Shown here piece after piece: positions 35,449 through 44,890 of a stretch of 63,796 bases of DNA (its first letter is position 1; every line of letters starts with the position of its first letter). A model generated the notes under the pieces. It worked only from the letters and a program-made list of their open reading frames with translations. It did not search any database and had not been told where the DNA came from. The stretch comes from an uncultured Erysipelotrichaceae bacterium (GTDB lineage: Bacteria > Bacillota_I > Bacilli_A > RF39 > UBA660): positions 1 to 63,796 of the forward strand of contig CACZFH010000006.1 of NCBI GenBank assembly GCA_902780395.1, read 5' to 3'. Both the position numbers and the translations under genes were made by a program.

Positions 35449-36173
35449 GATAAAACCTCCTTTTGTAATCTATCATACTCTAATGTATAATTACCAGAAA
35501 GGTCATATTGAATAAGTGGCTTTTCCACAATTAACCCAACATTTCCACATTTCTGTGCTTCAATATATACCAAAAAAGATTCTTTTTCAATGCTTTCATG
35601 AATAAATTTAATTTTTTTTGGTTCCAAGTTATATTTTTTTAATTTATCCAATATTTCAATTAAACGAGTAGTTCTATGTACAATACAAATATTACCATGA
35701 TCTTTTAAAATTTTTTTTGCACAATCAAATAATTCATCCAAATCTAAAAAAATTTCATGTCTAGCAATAGTTTTCTCATTTGAAAAATTATAAGTAGAGT
35801 TTTTCTCAACTTTAAAATACGGAGGATTACACAATAATAAATCAAATTCATTTAAATGATTCATAGAAAAATTTTTAACATCATCACAAATAATAGTAAT
35901 TCTATCATCTAAATGATTATATAAAACTGACTTATCAGCCAAATCAGCAATTTCTTTCTGTATTTCAACCCCAATTATAGATTTATTACACCGCTTAGAA
36001 AGAATCAAAGGTACAATACCATTACCAGTACAAAAATCGACAATTTTTTTATCACGTAATCGAATAGTAGCATAATTAGCTAAAATAATACTATCTAATG
36101 AAAAAGAAAAAAAATCAGAATTCTGATATATTTTTAAATCTTTATATCCTAAAACATCATCTAATCTTTCCAT
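35445..36173 (-). CDS. trmN6: tRNA1(Val) (adenine37-N6)-methyltransferase family protein
   Basis: 242 aa. SAM-dependent methyltransferase: KIVDFCTGNGIVPLILSKR (motif I) and LLLCNPPYFKV (NPPY, N6-adenine chemistry). Equivalent to yabB of B. subtilis, in the conserved order holB-ricT-yabB-rsmI. Its target in this organism is inferred only. Overlaps ricT by one base. Confidence 0.9.
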   Translation of the reverse strand: MERLDDVLGYKDLKIYQNSDFFSFSLDSIILANYATIRLRDKKIVDFCTGNGIVPLILSKRCNKSIIGVEIQKEIADLADKSVLYNHLDDRITIICDDVKNFSMNHLNEFDLLLCNPPYFKVEKNSTYNFSNEKTIARHEIFLDLDELFDCAKKILKDHGNICIVHRTTRLIEILDKLKKYNLEPKKIKFIHESIEKESFLVYIEAQKCGNVGLIVEKPLIQYDLSGNYTLEYDRLQKEVLS

Positions 36174-36961
36174 TATTCTTCTTCCTTTGAAAATTCAACA
36201 ATTCCTTTTTCCTTTAAATCGACAGAATAAGTCTTTTTAAAAACATCTAAAGCAACAACTTTACCCATACCTAAAGGAGTATCGGCGACTAAACCAATTT
36301 TAGGTAAATCTTTTTTTAATTCAGTATAAGTATCATTTTCATATCCTAAACAACATAACAATCTACCACATATACCATTGATTTTAGAAGGATTAAGTGC
36401 TAACATCTGATTTTTTGCCATATTAATAGAAACACTATTAAAATCAGTTAAAAAAGAATTACAACATAAAAATAATCCACAAGGCCCTAAACCACCAATT
36501 TTCTTAGCTTTATCACGAACACCAACTTGTCGAAGTTCAATTCGAGTCTTATACTTAGCAGCTAATTTCTTCGCAAGTTCTCTAAAATCAACCCTATTAT
36601 CAGATAAAAATGAGAAAATTAATTGAGAATTATCAAAATAATAATAAGCATCAACAAAATTCATATCTAAATCTAAAGAAGAACTTAACTTTTTAGCTTC
36701 CGTCAAAGCTTTCTCAGCATTTTCCTTATTTTTTGAATATTTTCTTAGATCATCATTAGTCGCAATCCTCAAAACTTTTTTTAAAGGTAATACTAAATTT
36801 TCATTTTTTTCTTGATAATTTTCAGTACATACAATACCTAACAATAAACCACTTTCAGTTTCAAAAATAACAGAATCACCTTTTTTTAAATTAAAATCAC
36901 CTGGCGATAAATAATAAATATTTTTAGATGTTTCAGAACTAACAACAACAACGTCAATCAT
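36173..36961 (-). CDS. ricT: Regulatory iron-sulfur-containing complex subunit RicT (YaaT/PSP1 family)
   Basis: 262 aa. PSP1 domain with Cys motifs GGLGPCGLFLCCNSFL and NGICGRLLCCLGYENDTY. RicT with RicA and RicF supports RNase Y-dependent mRNA maturation and influences Spo0A phosphorylation, biofilm and competence in B. subtilis. AGGAGGTTAAATT precedes ATG. It follows holB. Confidence 0.95.
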   Translation of the reverse strand: MIDVVVVSSETSKNIYYLSPGDFNLKKGDSVIFETESGLLLGIVCTENYQEKNENLVLPLKKVLRIATNDDLRKYSKNKENAEKALTEAKKLSSSLDLDMNFVDAYYYFDNSQLIFSFLSDNRVDFRELAKKLAAKYKTRIELRQVGVRDKAKKIGGLGPCGLFLCCNSFLTDFNSVSINMAKNQMLALNPSKINGICGRLLCCLGYENDTYTELKKDLPKIGLVADTPLGMGKVVALDVFKKTYSVDLKEKGIVEFSKEEE

Positions 36962-36964
36962 AAT

Positions 36965-37816
36965 TTAACCTCCTAATATAAATCTAGAAAACAAAGAATC
37001 TAACCACAATTTATAATTAACATTAAAATCAAGTTTAGGTATTTCATCTTCAATAATAGATAAATATATAAGAATTTTATCATTACCAATATTATCTAAA
37101 ATAGAAATAATATCATTTGGAACTCTTTGATAATTCAAATATAATCCATTAATATATTGAACAAAAATATTTTCTAAAGAATGGAATCCATCAATTGCAG
37201 CATTTTTATCAAACAATTTTGTAATAATATTTTGATAATTAAGAAAGAAATCTCTTGGATTAATAAACATTCTTAATAAATCTACTAGTCCATCATCATT
37301 CAAAGTCATATCAACATCTTTTCGATTTAAAGAAAGAATCTGACATCGAGATAAAATAGTATCTAAAATATGGTACCTGTTATCAGTTAATAAAATAGCT
37401 ATAATATTATCCTCAGGTTCTTCCAAAAATTTCAAAATTGTATTTGCAGAAGCAGGATTTAATTTTTCAGCATTTTTTATTAAATAAATTCTTTTTCCAT
37501 CAAGCAATGATTTATTACTAAAATCTTTTTGTAAATTCAATAATTGATTCTTTTTAATATAATTACCATCAGATTCTATAATAAATAAATCAGGATAAAA
37601 ACCACTATCAACTAAATGAACAATATTATCAGAAGATTGGCACATTTTTTCATAAGAACAATCTAATAATATCATTTTTATAAAATCAAATACACATTTT
37701 AAATCCTCATCATAATTTGAGAGTTCTATAATATAGGAATGGGATAACTTATGATTCTTAATAATAGTATCCACATAATGAAAGAACTTATCATAAGTCA
37801 ATGAATTATTACTCAT
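36965..37816 (-). CDS. holB: DNA polymerase III delta' subunit
   Basis: 283 aa from ATG (MSNNSLTY) after GTGAGGTG; a hydrophobic in-frame extension upstream is excluded. It resembles the clamp-loader fold: LLDGKRIYLIKNAEKLNPASANTILKFLEEPEDNIIAILLTDN and ILSRCQILSL (SRC motif). Walker A is not recognisable, as usual for delta'. Part of the clamp loader with DnaX, which is encoded 1.2 kb upstream. Confidence 0.9.
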   Translation of the reverse strand: MSNNSLTYDKFFHYVDTIIKNHKLSHSYIIELSNYDEDLKCVFDFIKMILLDCSYEKMCQSSDNIVHLVDSGFYPDLFIIESDGNYIKKNQLLNLQKDFSNKSLLDGKRIYLIKNAEKLNPASANTILKFLEEPEDNIIAILLTDNRYHILDTILSRCQILSLNRKDVDMTLNDDGLVDLLRMFINPRDFFLNYQNIITKLFDKNAAIDGFHSLENIFVQYINGLYLNYQRVPNDIISILDNIGNDKILIYLSIIEDEIPKLDFNVNYKLWLDSLFSRFILGG

Positions 37817-37823
37817 AAACACC

Positions 37824-38009
37824 TCACAGAATATAATAACGAAATAATAACAAGCTAATAATACCAAAAACATCAAAAATAGATACTAAAATAACAGTAA
37901 ATATATTAATAGGTAATACCATATAAAAAGAAACTGCTAACATATTATAACAAAATAATATAAATGAAGAAATAATAATCTTCTTGAAAAAATAGTAAAA
38001 CAAATTCAT
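37824..38009 (-). CDS. bofA: BofA-like pro-sigma-K processing inhibitor
   Basis: 61 aa with two or three hydrophobic segments; the C-terminal LPINIFTVILVSIFDVFGIISLLL matches the BofA pattern (P-N-hydrophobic stretch, then G near the end). Start ATG after GGTGATAATT. The order dnaX-ybaB-recR-bofA is that of B. subtilis, where BofA holds SpoIVFB inactive. Part of the identification comes from context. Confidence 0.75.
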   Translation of the reverse strand: MNLFYYFFKKIIISSFILFCYNMLAVSFYMVLPINIFTVILVSIFDVFGIISLLLFRYYIL

Positions 38010-38047
38010 AATTATCACCAATAATAATTATGAAAAAAAATAATTAA

Positions 38048-38644
38048 CTATTCTATATCTTTTCTATCGCTAAGAGCTCTCTCTAAAGTCAAACTATCAA
38101 TATATTCCATATCTGCCCCAATAGGTACTCCACTAGCTAACCTAGTAATTTTAATACTTAAATCGTCTAATATTCTTTTAATATATAAAGCAGTAGTCTC
38201 TCCTTCTATATTTGATTTAAAAGCAAAAATAATTTCAGTAAAATTTTCATTATGAATACGATCTAATAATTGACTAAGGCCAATATCTTCAGGATTAATT
38301 CCATCTAACGGAGAAATCAATCCATCTAAAACATGATATTTACCATGAAAAATACCTAACTTTTCAAATATAAAAACACTTTTAGAATCTTCTACAACAC
38401 ATAAAACATGATTATCTCGAGAAGTATCAGAACAAACAAAGCATTTATCTTGATCAGTTAAAGTATTACAAATAGAACATTTATGTATAGAAGATTTTAC
38501 ATCAGTTAAACTTTCTGAAAATAATTCAATTTGTTCATCATCTAAATCAAGTATAGCAAAAGCAAATCTCTCTGCAGTTTTTTCACCAATACCAGGAAGA
38601 TACTTAAAAGCTTCAATTAAGTTTTTTAATGAATCAGGATACAT
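38048..38644 (-). CDS. recR: Recombination protein RecR
   Basis: 198 aa. Helix-hairpin-helix FKYLPGIGEKTAERFAFAIL, four-cysteine zinc finger CSICNTLTDQDKCFVCSD, and Toprim domain with LCVVEDSKSVFIFEK. It works with RecO and RecF to load RecA. Directly downstream of ybaB, 6 bases apart, as in most bacteria. Confidence 0.97.
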   Translation of the reverse strand: MYPDSLKNLIEAFKYLPGIGEKTAERFAFAILDLDDEQIELFSESLTDVKSSIHKCSICNTLTDQDKCFVCSDTSRDNHVLCVVEDSKSVFIFEKLGIFHGKYHVLDGLISPLDGINPEDIGLSQLLDRIHNENFTEIIFAFKSNIEGETTALYIKRILDDLSIKITRLASGVPIGADMEYIDSLTLERALSDRKDIE

Positions 38645-38650
38645 AAAATA

Positions 38651-38944
38651 TTAGAATAAACCAGGTATATTACCAAATTTACCCATCTTCTTCTCCATCA
38701 TATCATCTATTTTCTTATTAGCTTGATTAACTGCAACCACAATCATATCCTGTAATGCCTCTACATCATCAGAATCTAAAGAATCTGCATTAATTTTAAC
38801 ACTGACAAGTTCTTTAGTACCTTTTAAAACAACAGAAACTAGAGAACTTTCACCAACAAATTCTGTATTATCAATCTCTTCCTTAATTTTTAACATATCT
38901 TTTTGCATAGCTTGAGCTTGTTTTAACATAGCTTGCATATTCAT
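38651..38944 (-). CDS. ybaB: Nucleoid-associated protein YbaB/EbfC family
   Basis: 97 aa. MQAMLKQAQAMQKDMLKIKEEI forms the helical part; VVLKGTKELVSVKINADSLDSDDVEALQDMIVVAVNQA matches the family core. It binds DNA as a dimer. Between dnaX and recR with tight spacing. Confidence 0.95.
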   Translation of the reverse strand: MNMQAMLKQAQAMQKDMLKIKEEIDNTEFVGESSLVSVVLKGTKELVSVKINADSLDSDDVEALQDMIVVAVNQANKKIDDMMEKKMGKFGNIPGLF

Positions 38945-38956
38945 AAAATCACTCCC

Positions 38957-40753
<1,797 letters not shown>

Positions 40754-40772
40754 AATAAAACCTCCTAAAACT

Positions 40773-40782
40773 ATTATACCAC
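40773..40782 (-). promoter_or_regulatory. Extended -10 promoter of dnaX
   Basis: Minus-strand TGGTATAAT (TATAAT at 40773-40778) 20 bases upstream of the dnaX ATG. No good -35 element is present. Confidence 0.55.
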
Positions 40783-40807
40783 TTTAATTCAAATAAGTGC
40801 ACACACT

Positions 40808-41007
40808 GACAAAGAAAAACCCATCTATTTGTTTTTCAGAAAAAAAAACAATCTGAAGGTAAACATCATTATAAATGCATAATTGCCTGCAAATACAAAT
40901 TATGTAAAACCATTTATAAAATGTGTACTTCAGATTGCACATACCTAAACAAATAGATCTTAACTATCCCAAAATTTTAAAATTGAGGAAACTCAGTTCT
41001 TTTTGTC
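40808..41007 (-). ncRNA. Candidate structured noncoding RNA (6S-like rod) between tadA and dnaX
   Basis: A strong minus-strand promoter opens a roughly 200-nt transcript with no open frame. Pairings seen: end closing GACAAA/TTTGTC (41002-41007 with 40808-40813); 12-bp stem ATCTATTTGTTT/AAACAAATAGAT (40947-40958 with 40823-40834); an asymmetric central bubble; CAATCTGAAG/CTTCAGATTG (40928-40937 with 40849-40858); TTATAAATG/CATTTATAA (40911-40919 with 40869-40877); apical CATAATT/AATTATG. A T5 run (40815-40819) follows the 12-bp stem and GGG. Size and rod-with-bubble shape recall 6S RNA; identity is inference. In B. subtilis this slot holds SRP RNA, which here lies elsewhere (41536). Confidence 0.65.
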
Positions 41008-41013
41008 GTGATT

Positions 41014-41042
41014 ATAATATCATATTTTTTTATATTTGACAA
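41014..41042 (-). promoter_or_regulatory. Promoter of the structured RNA
   Basis: Minus-strand TTGTCA (41037-41042), 17-base spacer, TATTAT (41014-41019); an overlapping TATAAT is at 41011-41016. Confidence 0.7.
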
Positions 41043-41064
41043 AACTTAGATAAATATAAAAAAA

Positions 41065-41514
41065 TTATTTCATTCTTTGCTTTTTAAAAAAAGAATTTAA
41101 TAATTTTTTTGAACGATCAACATCTAAATCACTGTAAAAAGAAACAGCTGGATTAGTTTTATCAACAGAAAAAATTGATTGAATCAATTTCGAATTACTA
41201 GAATCAGAATTAGAAAGCGCAGAATATACATTTTTAATTCTAGATTGTTTAATAGCACTAGCACACATTGGGCAAGGATCTAAAGTAACATAAATATCAC
41301 AATCATCTAGTCTCCAATTATTCAACTTTTTCTCAGCTTCTAAAATAGCTTCAATTTCAGCATGAGAAATAACAGAATTATTATTCTCTTTTTTATTAAA
41401 ACCAAAGGAAATAATAGTATCATCTTTTACAATAACTGCACCAATTGGTACTTCATCTTCTAAATATGCTTTATTTGCATACTCAAAAGCAACATCAAAA
41501 AATTTATAATTCAT
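41065..41514 (-). CDS. tadA: tRNA-specific adenosine-34 deaminase
   Basis: 149 aa from ATG (MNYKFFDVAFEYA) after GGTGATTGTT. Zinc deaminase motifs HAEIEAI and PCPMCASAI. It converts A34 of tRNA-Arg(ACG) to inosine. A longer in-frame reading upstream is spurious: it would run through the SRP RNA gene. The order SRP RNA-tadA-dnaX region is related to that of B. subtilis. Confidence 0.96.
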   Translation of the reverse strand: MNYKFFDVAFEYANKAYLEDEVPIGAVIVKDDTIISFGFNKKENNNSVISHAEIEAILEAEKKLNNWRLDDCDIYVTLDPCPMCASAIKQSRIKNVYSALSNSDSSNSKLIQSIFSVDKTNPAVSFYSDLDVDRSKKLLNSFFKKQRMK

Positions 41515-41535
41515 AACAATCACCAAAAATAAAAA

Positions 41536-41606
41536 GTGCACATGAAAGGAGGATCTAAAGGCTGCTATTTTCCAATCCTGACCTGTTTCAATCACTTTCA
41601 TTGCAC
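41536..41606 (-). ncRNA. ffs: Signal recognition particle RNA (small bacterial type)
   Basis: Minus strand: 5' GTGCAATGAAAG pairs with CTTTCATGTGCAC at the 3' end (one bulge), and helix 8 is clear: CAGGTCAGGATTGGAAAATAGCAGCCT holds the GGAA-type loop and the conserved AGCAGC side (broken into parts here: GTCAGG, GGAAA, AGCAGCC). T5 followed by TATTTTT terminates it. About 71-75 nt; it lacks the Alu domain of the B. subtilis 6S-type scRNA. It binds Ffh for cotranslational targeting. Confidence 0.93.
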
Positions 41607-41612
41607 AAACAT

Positions 41613-41641
41613 ATTCTATATTAAAATAATTAAAAAGTAAA
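41613..41641 (-). promoter_or_regulatory. Promoter of the SRP RNA gene
   Basis: Minus-strand TTTACT (41636-41641), 17-base spacer, TAGAAT (41613-41618), 7 bases before the first paired base of the RNA. Confidence 0.7.
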
Positions 41642-41722
41642 TATAAATACAATAAAATAATAGGATTATTAATTAAAAAATATAAAAATTATTTTTCAGA
41701 AAAGCCATTTACTCTTAACTAA

Positions 41723-41738
41723 TGTTTCACGTGAAACA
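41723..41738. promoter_or_regulatory. parS site 1
   Basis: Perfect TGTTTCACGTGAAACA palindrome. Confidence 0.95.
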
Positions 41739-41772
41739 TATCATCTTTAATTACAGTTTTTTCACTATAATT

Positions 41773-41786
41773 ATTTCCAGGGAAAT
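41773..41786. promoter_or_regulatory. Noc-binding site 1
   Basis: ATTTCCAGGGAAAT; one base off the consensus centre. Confidence 0.8.
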
Positions 41787-41806
41787 ATTTTCTAATTTTA
41801 ATTTAA

Positions 41807-41822
41807 TGTTTCACGTGAAACA
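41807..41822. promoter_or_regulatory. parS site 2
   Basis: Perfect parS palindrome, 84 bp from site 1. Confidence 0.95.
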
Positions 41823-41856
41823 TATTGTCTCTAACTACAGTTTTTTCACTATAATT

Positions 41857-41870
41857 ATTTCCCAGGAAAT
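41857..41870. promoter_or_regulatory. Noc-binding site 2
   Basis: ATTTCCCAGGAAAT; one base off the consensus centre. Confidence 0.8.
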
Positions 41871-41889
41871 ATTTTCTATTCTAATTCAA

Positions 41890-41905
41890 TGTTTCACGTG
41901 AAACA
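41890..41905. promoter_or_regulatory. parS site 3
   Basis: Perfect parS palindrome, 83 bp from site 2. Confidence 0.95.
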
Positions 41906-41939
41906 TATCATTTTCAATTACAACTTATTCACTATAATT

Positions 41940-41953
41940 ATTTCCCTGGAAAT
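41940..41953. promoter_or_regulatory. Noc-binding site 3
   Basis: ATTTCCCTGGAAAT; one base off the consensus centre. Confidence 0.8.
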
Positions 41954-41973
41954 ATTTTCTAATTTTAATTCAA

Positions 41974-41989
41974 TGTTTCACGTGAAACA
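41974..41989. promoter_or_regulatory. parS site 4
   Basis: Perfect parS palindrome, 84 bp from site 3. Confidence 0.95.
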
Positions 41990-42023
41990 TATTATCTCTA
42001 ATTACAGCTTTTTCACTATAATT

Positions 42024-42037
42024 ATTTCCCGGGAAAT
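42024..42037. promoter_or_regulatory. Noc-binding site 4
   Basis: Perfect ATTTCCCGGGAAAT. Confidence 0.88.
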
Positions 42038-42057
42038 ATTTTCTAATTTTAATTCAA

Positions 42058-42073
42058 TGTTTCACGTGAAACA
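42058..42073. promoter_or_regulatory. parS site 5
   Basis: Perfect parS palindrome, 84 bp from site 4. Confidence 0.95.
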
Positions 42074-42107
42074 TATTGTCTCTAATTACAGCTTTTTCAC
42101 TATAATT

Positions 42108-42121
42108 ATTTCCCGGGAAAT
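42108..42121. promoter_or_regulatory. Noc-binding site 5
   Basis: Perfect ATTTCCCGGGAAAT. Confidence 0.88.
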
Positions 42122-42141
42122 ATTTTCTAATTTTAATTCAA

Positions 42142-42157
42142 TGTTTCACGTGAAACA
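42142..42157. promoter_or_regulatory. parS site 6
   Basis: Perfect parS palindrome, 84 bp from site 5. Confidence 0.95.
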
Positions 42158-42191
42158 TATAGTCTCTAATTACAGCATTTTCACTATAATT

Positions 42192-42205
42192 ATTTCCCGG
42201 GAAAT
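42192..42205. promoter_or_regulatory. Noc-binding site 6
   Basis: Perfect ATTTCCCGGGAAAT. Confidence 0.88.
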
Positions 42206-42312
42206 ATTAATTCATTAACAATGATAACTTAAAGTATGTTTTATTAATAAAATAATATCAAGATAAATTAATAAATGTGAAATTAAGAATATTATGAGAA
42301 AAGAAAATATTT

Positions 42313-42321
42313 TTATCCACA
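42313..42321 (+). promoter_or_regulatory. Isolated DnaA box beside the parS/Noc array
   Basis: Perfect TTATCCACA between the array and the gyrA terminator. The rest of 42206-42346 shows only AT-rich sequence and a TATAAT on the plus strand at about 42335 that leads into the terminator. Confidence 0.6.
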
Positions 42322-42346
42322 GGGGTAAAAACGCTTATAATATAGC

Positions 42347-42377
42347 AAAAAAACAGATTAAATAATCTGTTTTTTTT
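42347..42377. terminator. Terminator of gyrB-gyrA (bidirectional)
   Basis: Stem AACAGATT/AATCTGTT flanked by an A7 run on one side and T8 on the other, so it works in both directions. It lies just past the gyrA stop. Confidence 0.88.
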
Positions 42378-42400
42378 AAAAATAATATACAATTTAAATA

Positions 42401-44878
42401 TTAAGATTCAGAAACTGCGTCCTCTGTTACTTTTTCAGAATCATTAAGCTCACTATCATGATCCTCTTCCTTCAAAACCAAAGCTACTGTAGATACCTTT
42501 TGGTCATCCTTTAAATTAATTAATCTTACACCCTGAGTAGCTCTCTTTAAAGTAGATACTTGTTCCAAAGGAAGCTTAATAATAATACCACTATTTGTTA
42601 TTATCATTAAATTCAAAGGAGAATTAGGAGCTAAACATTTAAGTGATGCAATCATACCATTCTTATCAGTTACATTAAGAGCTTTAACACCCTTGCTACC
42701 TCTGTGTGTTAATCGATACTCATCAATAATAGTTTGTTTTCCATAACCATTTTCAGTAACAATTAATACAAGATCACCAGGTTGTACAACCTCTGCACCA
42801 ACAACAACAGCACCATTAAGTTCCATTCCCTTAACTCCAGAACTACTTCTACCCATTGAACGAACTTCTTCTTCATTAAATCTAACAAGTCTACCATTAC
42901 TTGCTCCAATAACAATTTCATTTTTTCCACAAGTGCTGTTAACACTTATAAGTTCATCATTATCCTTCAAAACAATAGCAATTTTACCACCTTTTCGAAT
43001 ATTATCAAATTCCTCAATAGGTGTTCTTTTAACAATACCATTTTTTGTAGCAAACATTAAATATTTTGTATCTTCATCATTTTGACCAATACTAACTATC
43101 GAACTAATGTTCTCGTCCTTTTCTAAAGGTAATAAATTAATAACAGGTAAGCCTTTTGATTGTCTAGAAAATTCAGGAACCTCATAACCTTTCATTCTAT
43201 AAACTCTACCTCGATTTGAGAAGAATAAAATATAATCATGAGTACTCATAGAAATTAAATGTTCTACAAAATCCTCTTCATTTGTAGCCATTCCTTTAAT
43301 ACCTACACCACCCCTATTTTGAGTTTTATAAGTATCTGTTCTTAATCGCTTAATATAACCATTTCTAGTTAAATTGATAATAACATCTTCCTCTGGTATC
43401 AAAGATTCATCTTCAATGTATTCAATAGCTGTCATATCAATATTAGTACGTCTTTCATCACCATATTTTTGTTTAATTTCAAGAAGTTCATTTTTAATTA
43501 CCTCTAATACCTTCTCATCACTAGCTAAAATTGCCTTTAATTCAGTTATTGTATTTAATAAATCACTTAATTCATTTTCTATTTTTTCTCTCTCTAATCC
43601 GGTTAAACGGCGTAATCTCATTTCAAGAATATTAGTTGCTTGAATCTCAGTTAACTTAAAATTACTCATCAAACCAGCTTTAGCATCATCATCAGATTGA
43701 GATCCACGAATTAATTTAATAACAGCATCAATGTGATCAAGAGCTATTTTTAAACCTTCTAAAATGTGAACTCTTTTTTCAGCAACATCCAAATCAAATC
43801 TAGTCCTACGTATTATTACTTCCTTTTGATAATCAATATACTTAGATATAATTTCCTTTAATCCTAATGTTTTAGGAACGCCTTGATCTAGCATCAAGAA
43901 AATAATTCCATAAGTAGTTTGAAATTGAGTATGCTTATATAATTTATTTAAAACAACTTGTGCATTAGCATCCCTTTTTAAAGTAATTGTAATCTTAATT
44001 CCATCTTTTAAATCAGAATGATAATCAGCAATTCCATCAATTACTTTATTATGAACTAATTCAGCTACTTTATTTTTTAATTCCAAAGTATTAACACCAT
44101 AAGGAACCTCATCAATAATAATTAATTGTTTGCCATTTTCCTCTTCAATAGTAGCCTTACTACGAACAGTAATAGAACCCCGACCAGTTTCATAAGCCTT
44201 ACGAATTCCACTATTTCCTAAAATAATAGCACCCGTTGGAAAATCAGGACCTTTTATATACTGCATTAACTCATCTAACTCAATATCAGGTTTATCAATG
44301 TAAGCAACACAACCATCAATAACTTCACCTAAATTATGAGGTGGAATATTAGTAGCCATACCAACAGCAATACCAGTAGTTCCATTAACTAATATATTAG
44401 GAAAACGAGAAGGTAAAACTTCAGGTTCCCTCTCACTCTCATCAAAATTAGGAATAAAATTAACAGTATCTTTATTAATATTTCTTAATAATTCCAAAGA
44501 GATTTTTGATAATCTTGACTCAGTATAACGCATAGCAGCAGCACCATAACCTTCAATATTACCAAAATTACCATGTCCATCTACTAACATATATCGATAA
44601 GAGAAATCTTGTGCCATTCTTACCATAGCTTCATAAATAGAAGAATCACCATGAGGATGATATTTACCCATAACATCTCCAACAATTCTTGCACTCTTTT
44701 TATGAGGTTTATCAGGAGTATAACCAGATTCATACATAGAATATAAAATTCTTCTATGAACAGGCTTTAAACCATCTCTTAAATCAGGTAATGCCCTAGC
44801 TACAATAACACTCATAGAATACTCTAAAAATGAATCTTGTACTTCTTTAACAATATTATTTTTTTCTAATCTATCCAT
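42401..44878 (-). CDS. gyrA: DNA gyrase subunit A
   Basis: 825 aa. N-terminal [28 protein letters not shown], active-site [11 protein letters not shown] (Tyr), and a C-terminal beta-pinwheel with GyrA box [10 protein letters not shown]. The GyrA box favours gyrase over topoisomerase IV. It ends in an acidic tail. GGAGGGTTTATT precedes the second of two in-frame ATG/TTG codons. It follows gyrB by 12 bases. Confidence 0.97.
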   Translation of the reverse strand: MDRLEKNNIVKEVQDSFLEYSMSVIVARALPDLRDGLKPVHRRILYSMYESGYTPDKPHKKSARIVGDVMGKYHPHGDSSIYEAMVRMAQDFSYRYMLVDGHGNFGNIEGYGAAAMRYTESRLSKISLELLRNINKDTVNFIPNFDESEREPEVLPSRFPNILVNGTTGIAVGMATNIPPHNLGEVIDGCVAYIDKPDIELDELMQYIKGPDFPTGAIILGNSGIRKAYETGRGSITVRSKATIEEENGKQLIIIDEVPYGVNTLELKNKVAELVHNKVIDGIADYHSDLKDGIKITITLKRDANAQVVLNKLYKHTQFQTTYGIIFLMLDQGVPKTLGLKEIISKYIDYQKEVIIRRTRFDLDVAEKRVHILEGLKIALDHIDAVIKLIRGSQSDDDAKAGLMSNFKLTEIQATNILEMRLRRLTGLEREKIENELSDLLNTITELKAILASDEKVLEVIKNELLEIKQKYGDERRTNIDMTAIEYIEDESLIPEEDVIINLTRNGYIKRLRTDTYKTQNRGGVGIKGMATNEEDFVEHLISMSTHDYILFFSNRGRVYRMKGYEVPEFSRQSKGLPVINLLPLEKDENISSIVSIGQNDEDTKYLMFATKNGIVKRTPIEEFDNIRKGGKIAIVLKDNDELISVNSTCGKNEIVIGASNGRLVRFNEEEVRSMGRSSSGVKGMELNGAVVVGAEVVQPGDLVLIVTENGYGKQTIIDEYRLTHRGSKGVKALNVTDKNGMIASLKCLAPNSPLNLMIITNSGIIIKLPLEQVSTLKRATQGVRLINLKDDQKVSTVALVLKEEDHDSELNDSEKVTEDAVSES

Positions 44879-44890
44879 CAATAAACCCTC

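Larger units (their letters stand above)
41723..42205. repeat. Tandem centromere-like array: six parS and six Noc-binding sites alternating
   Basis: Six units of 84 bp (one of 83), each with a perfect 16-bp palindrome TGTTTCACGTGAAACA (parS consensus) and a 14-bp palindrome of form ATTTCCCGGGAAAT (Noc-binding-site consensus), about 49 bp centre to centre, then 35 bp to the next parS. Between them lie conserved AT-rich spacers. It sits between the SRP RNA gene and gyrA, about 9 kb from the origin. ParB and Noc with matching specificity residues are encoded at 60.1 and 57.9 kb. An open frame crossing the array is only a by-product of the repeat. Confidence 0.95.

Noticed and set aside
40773-41064. 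SRP RNA in the tadA-dnaX gap, by analogy with B. subtilis
   Set aside because: No helix 8 signature (GGAA/AGCAG) is present there; the SRP RNA is at 41536-41606.
41515-41652. 46-codon N-terminal extension of TadA
   Set aside because: It would translate the SRP RNA gene; a good ribosome site supports the shorter start.
41889-42218. Plus-strand open frame with repeating MFHVKHI...TIIISREIFSNFNS
   Set aside because: It is a by-product of the 84-bp repeat (a multiple of three) carrying parS and Noc sites; no ribosome site and no protein character.
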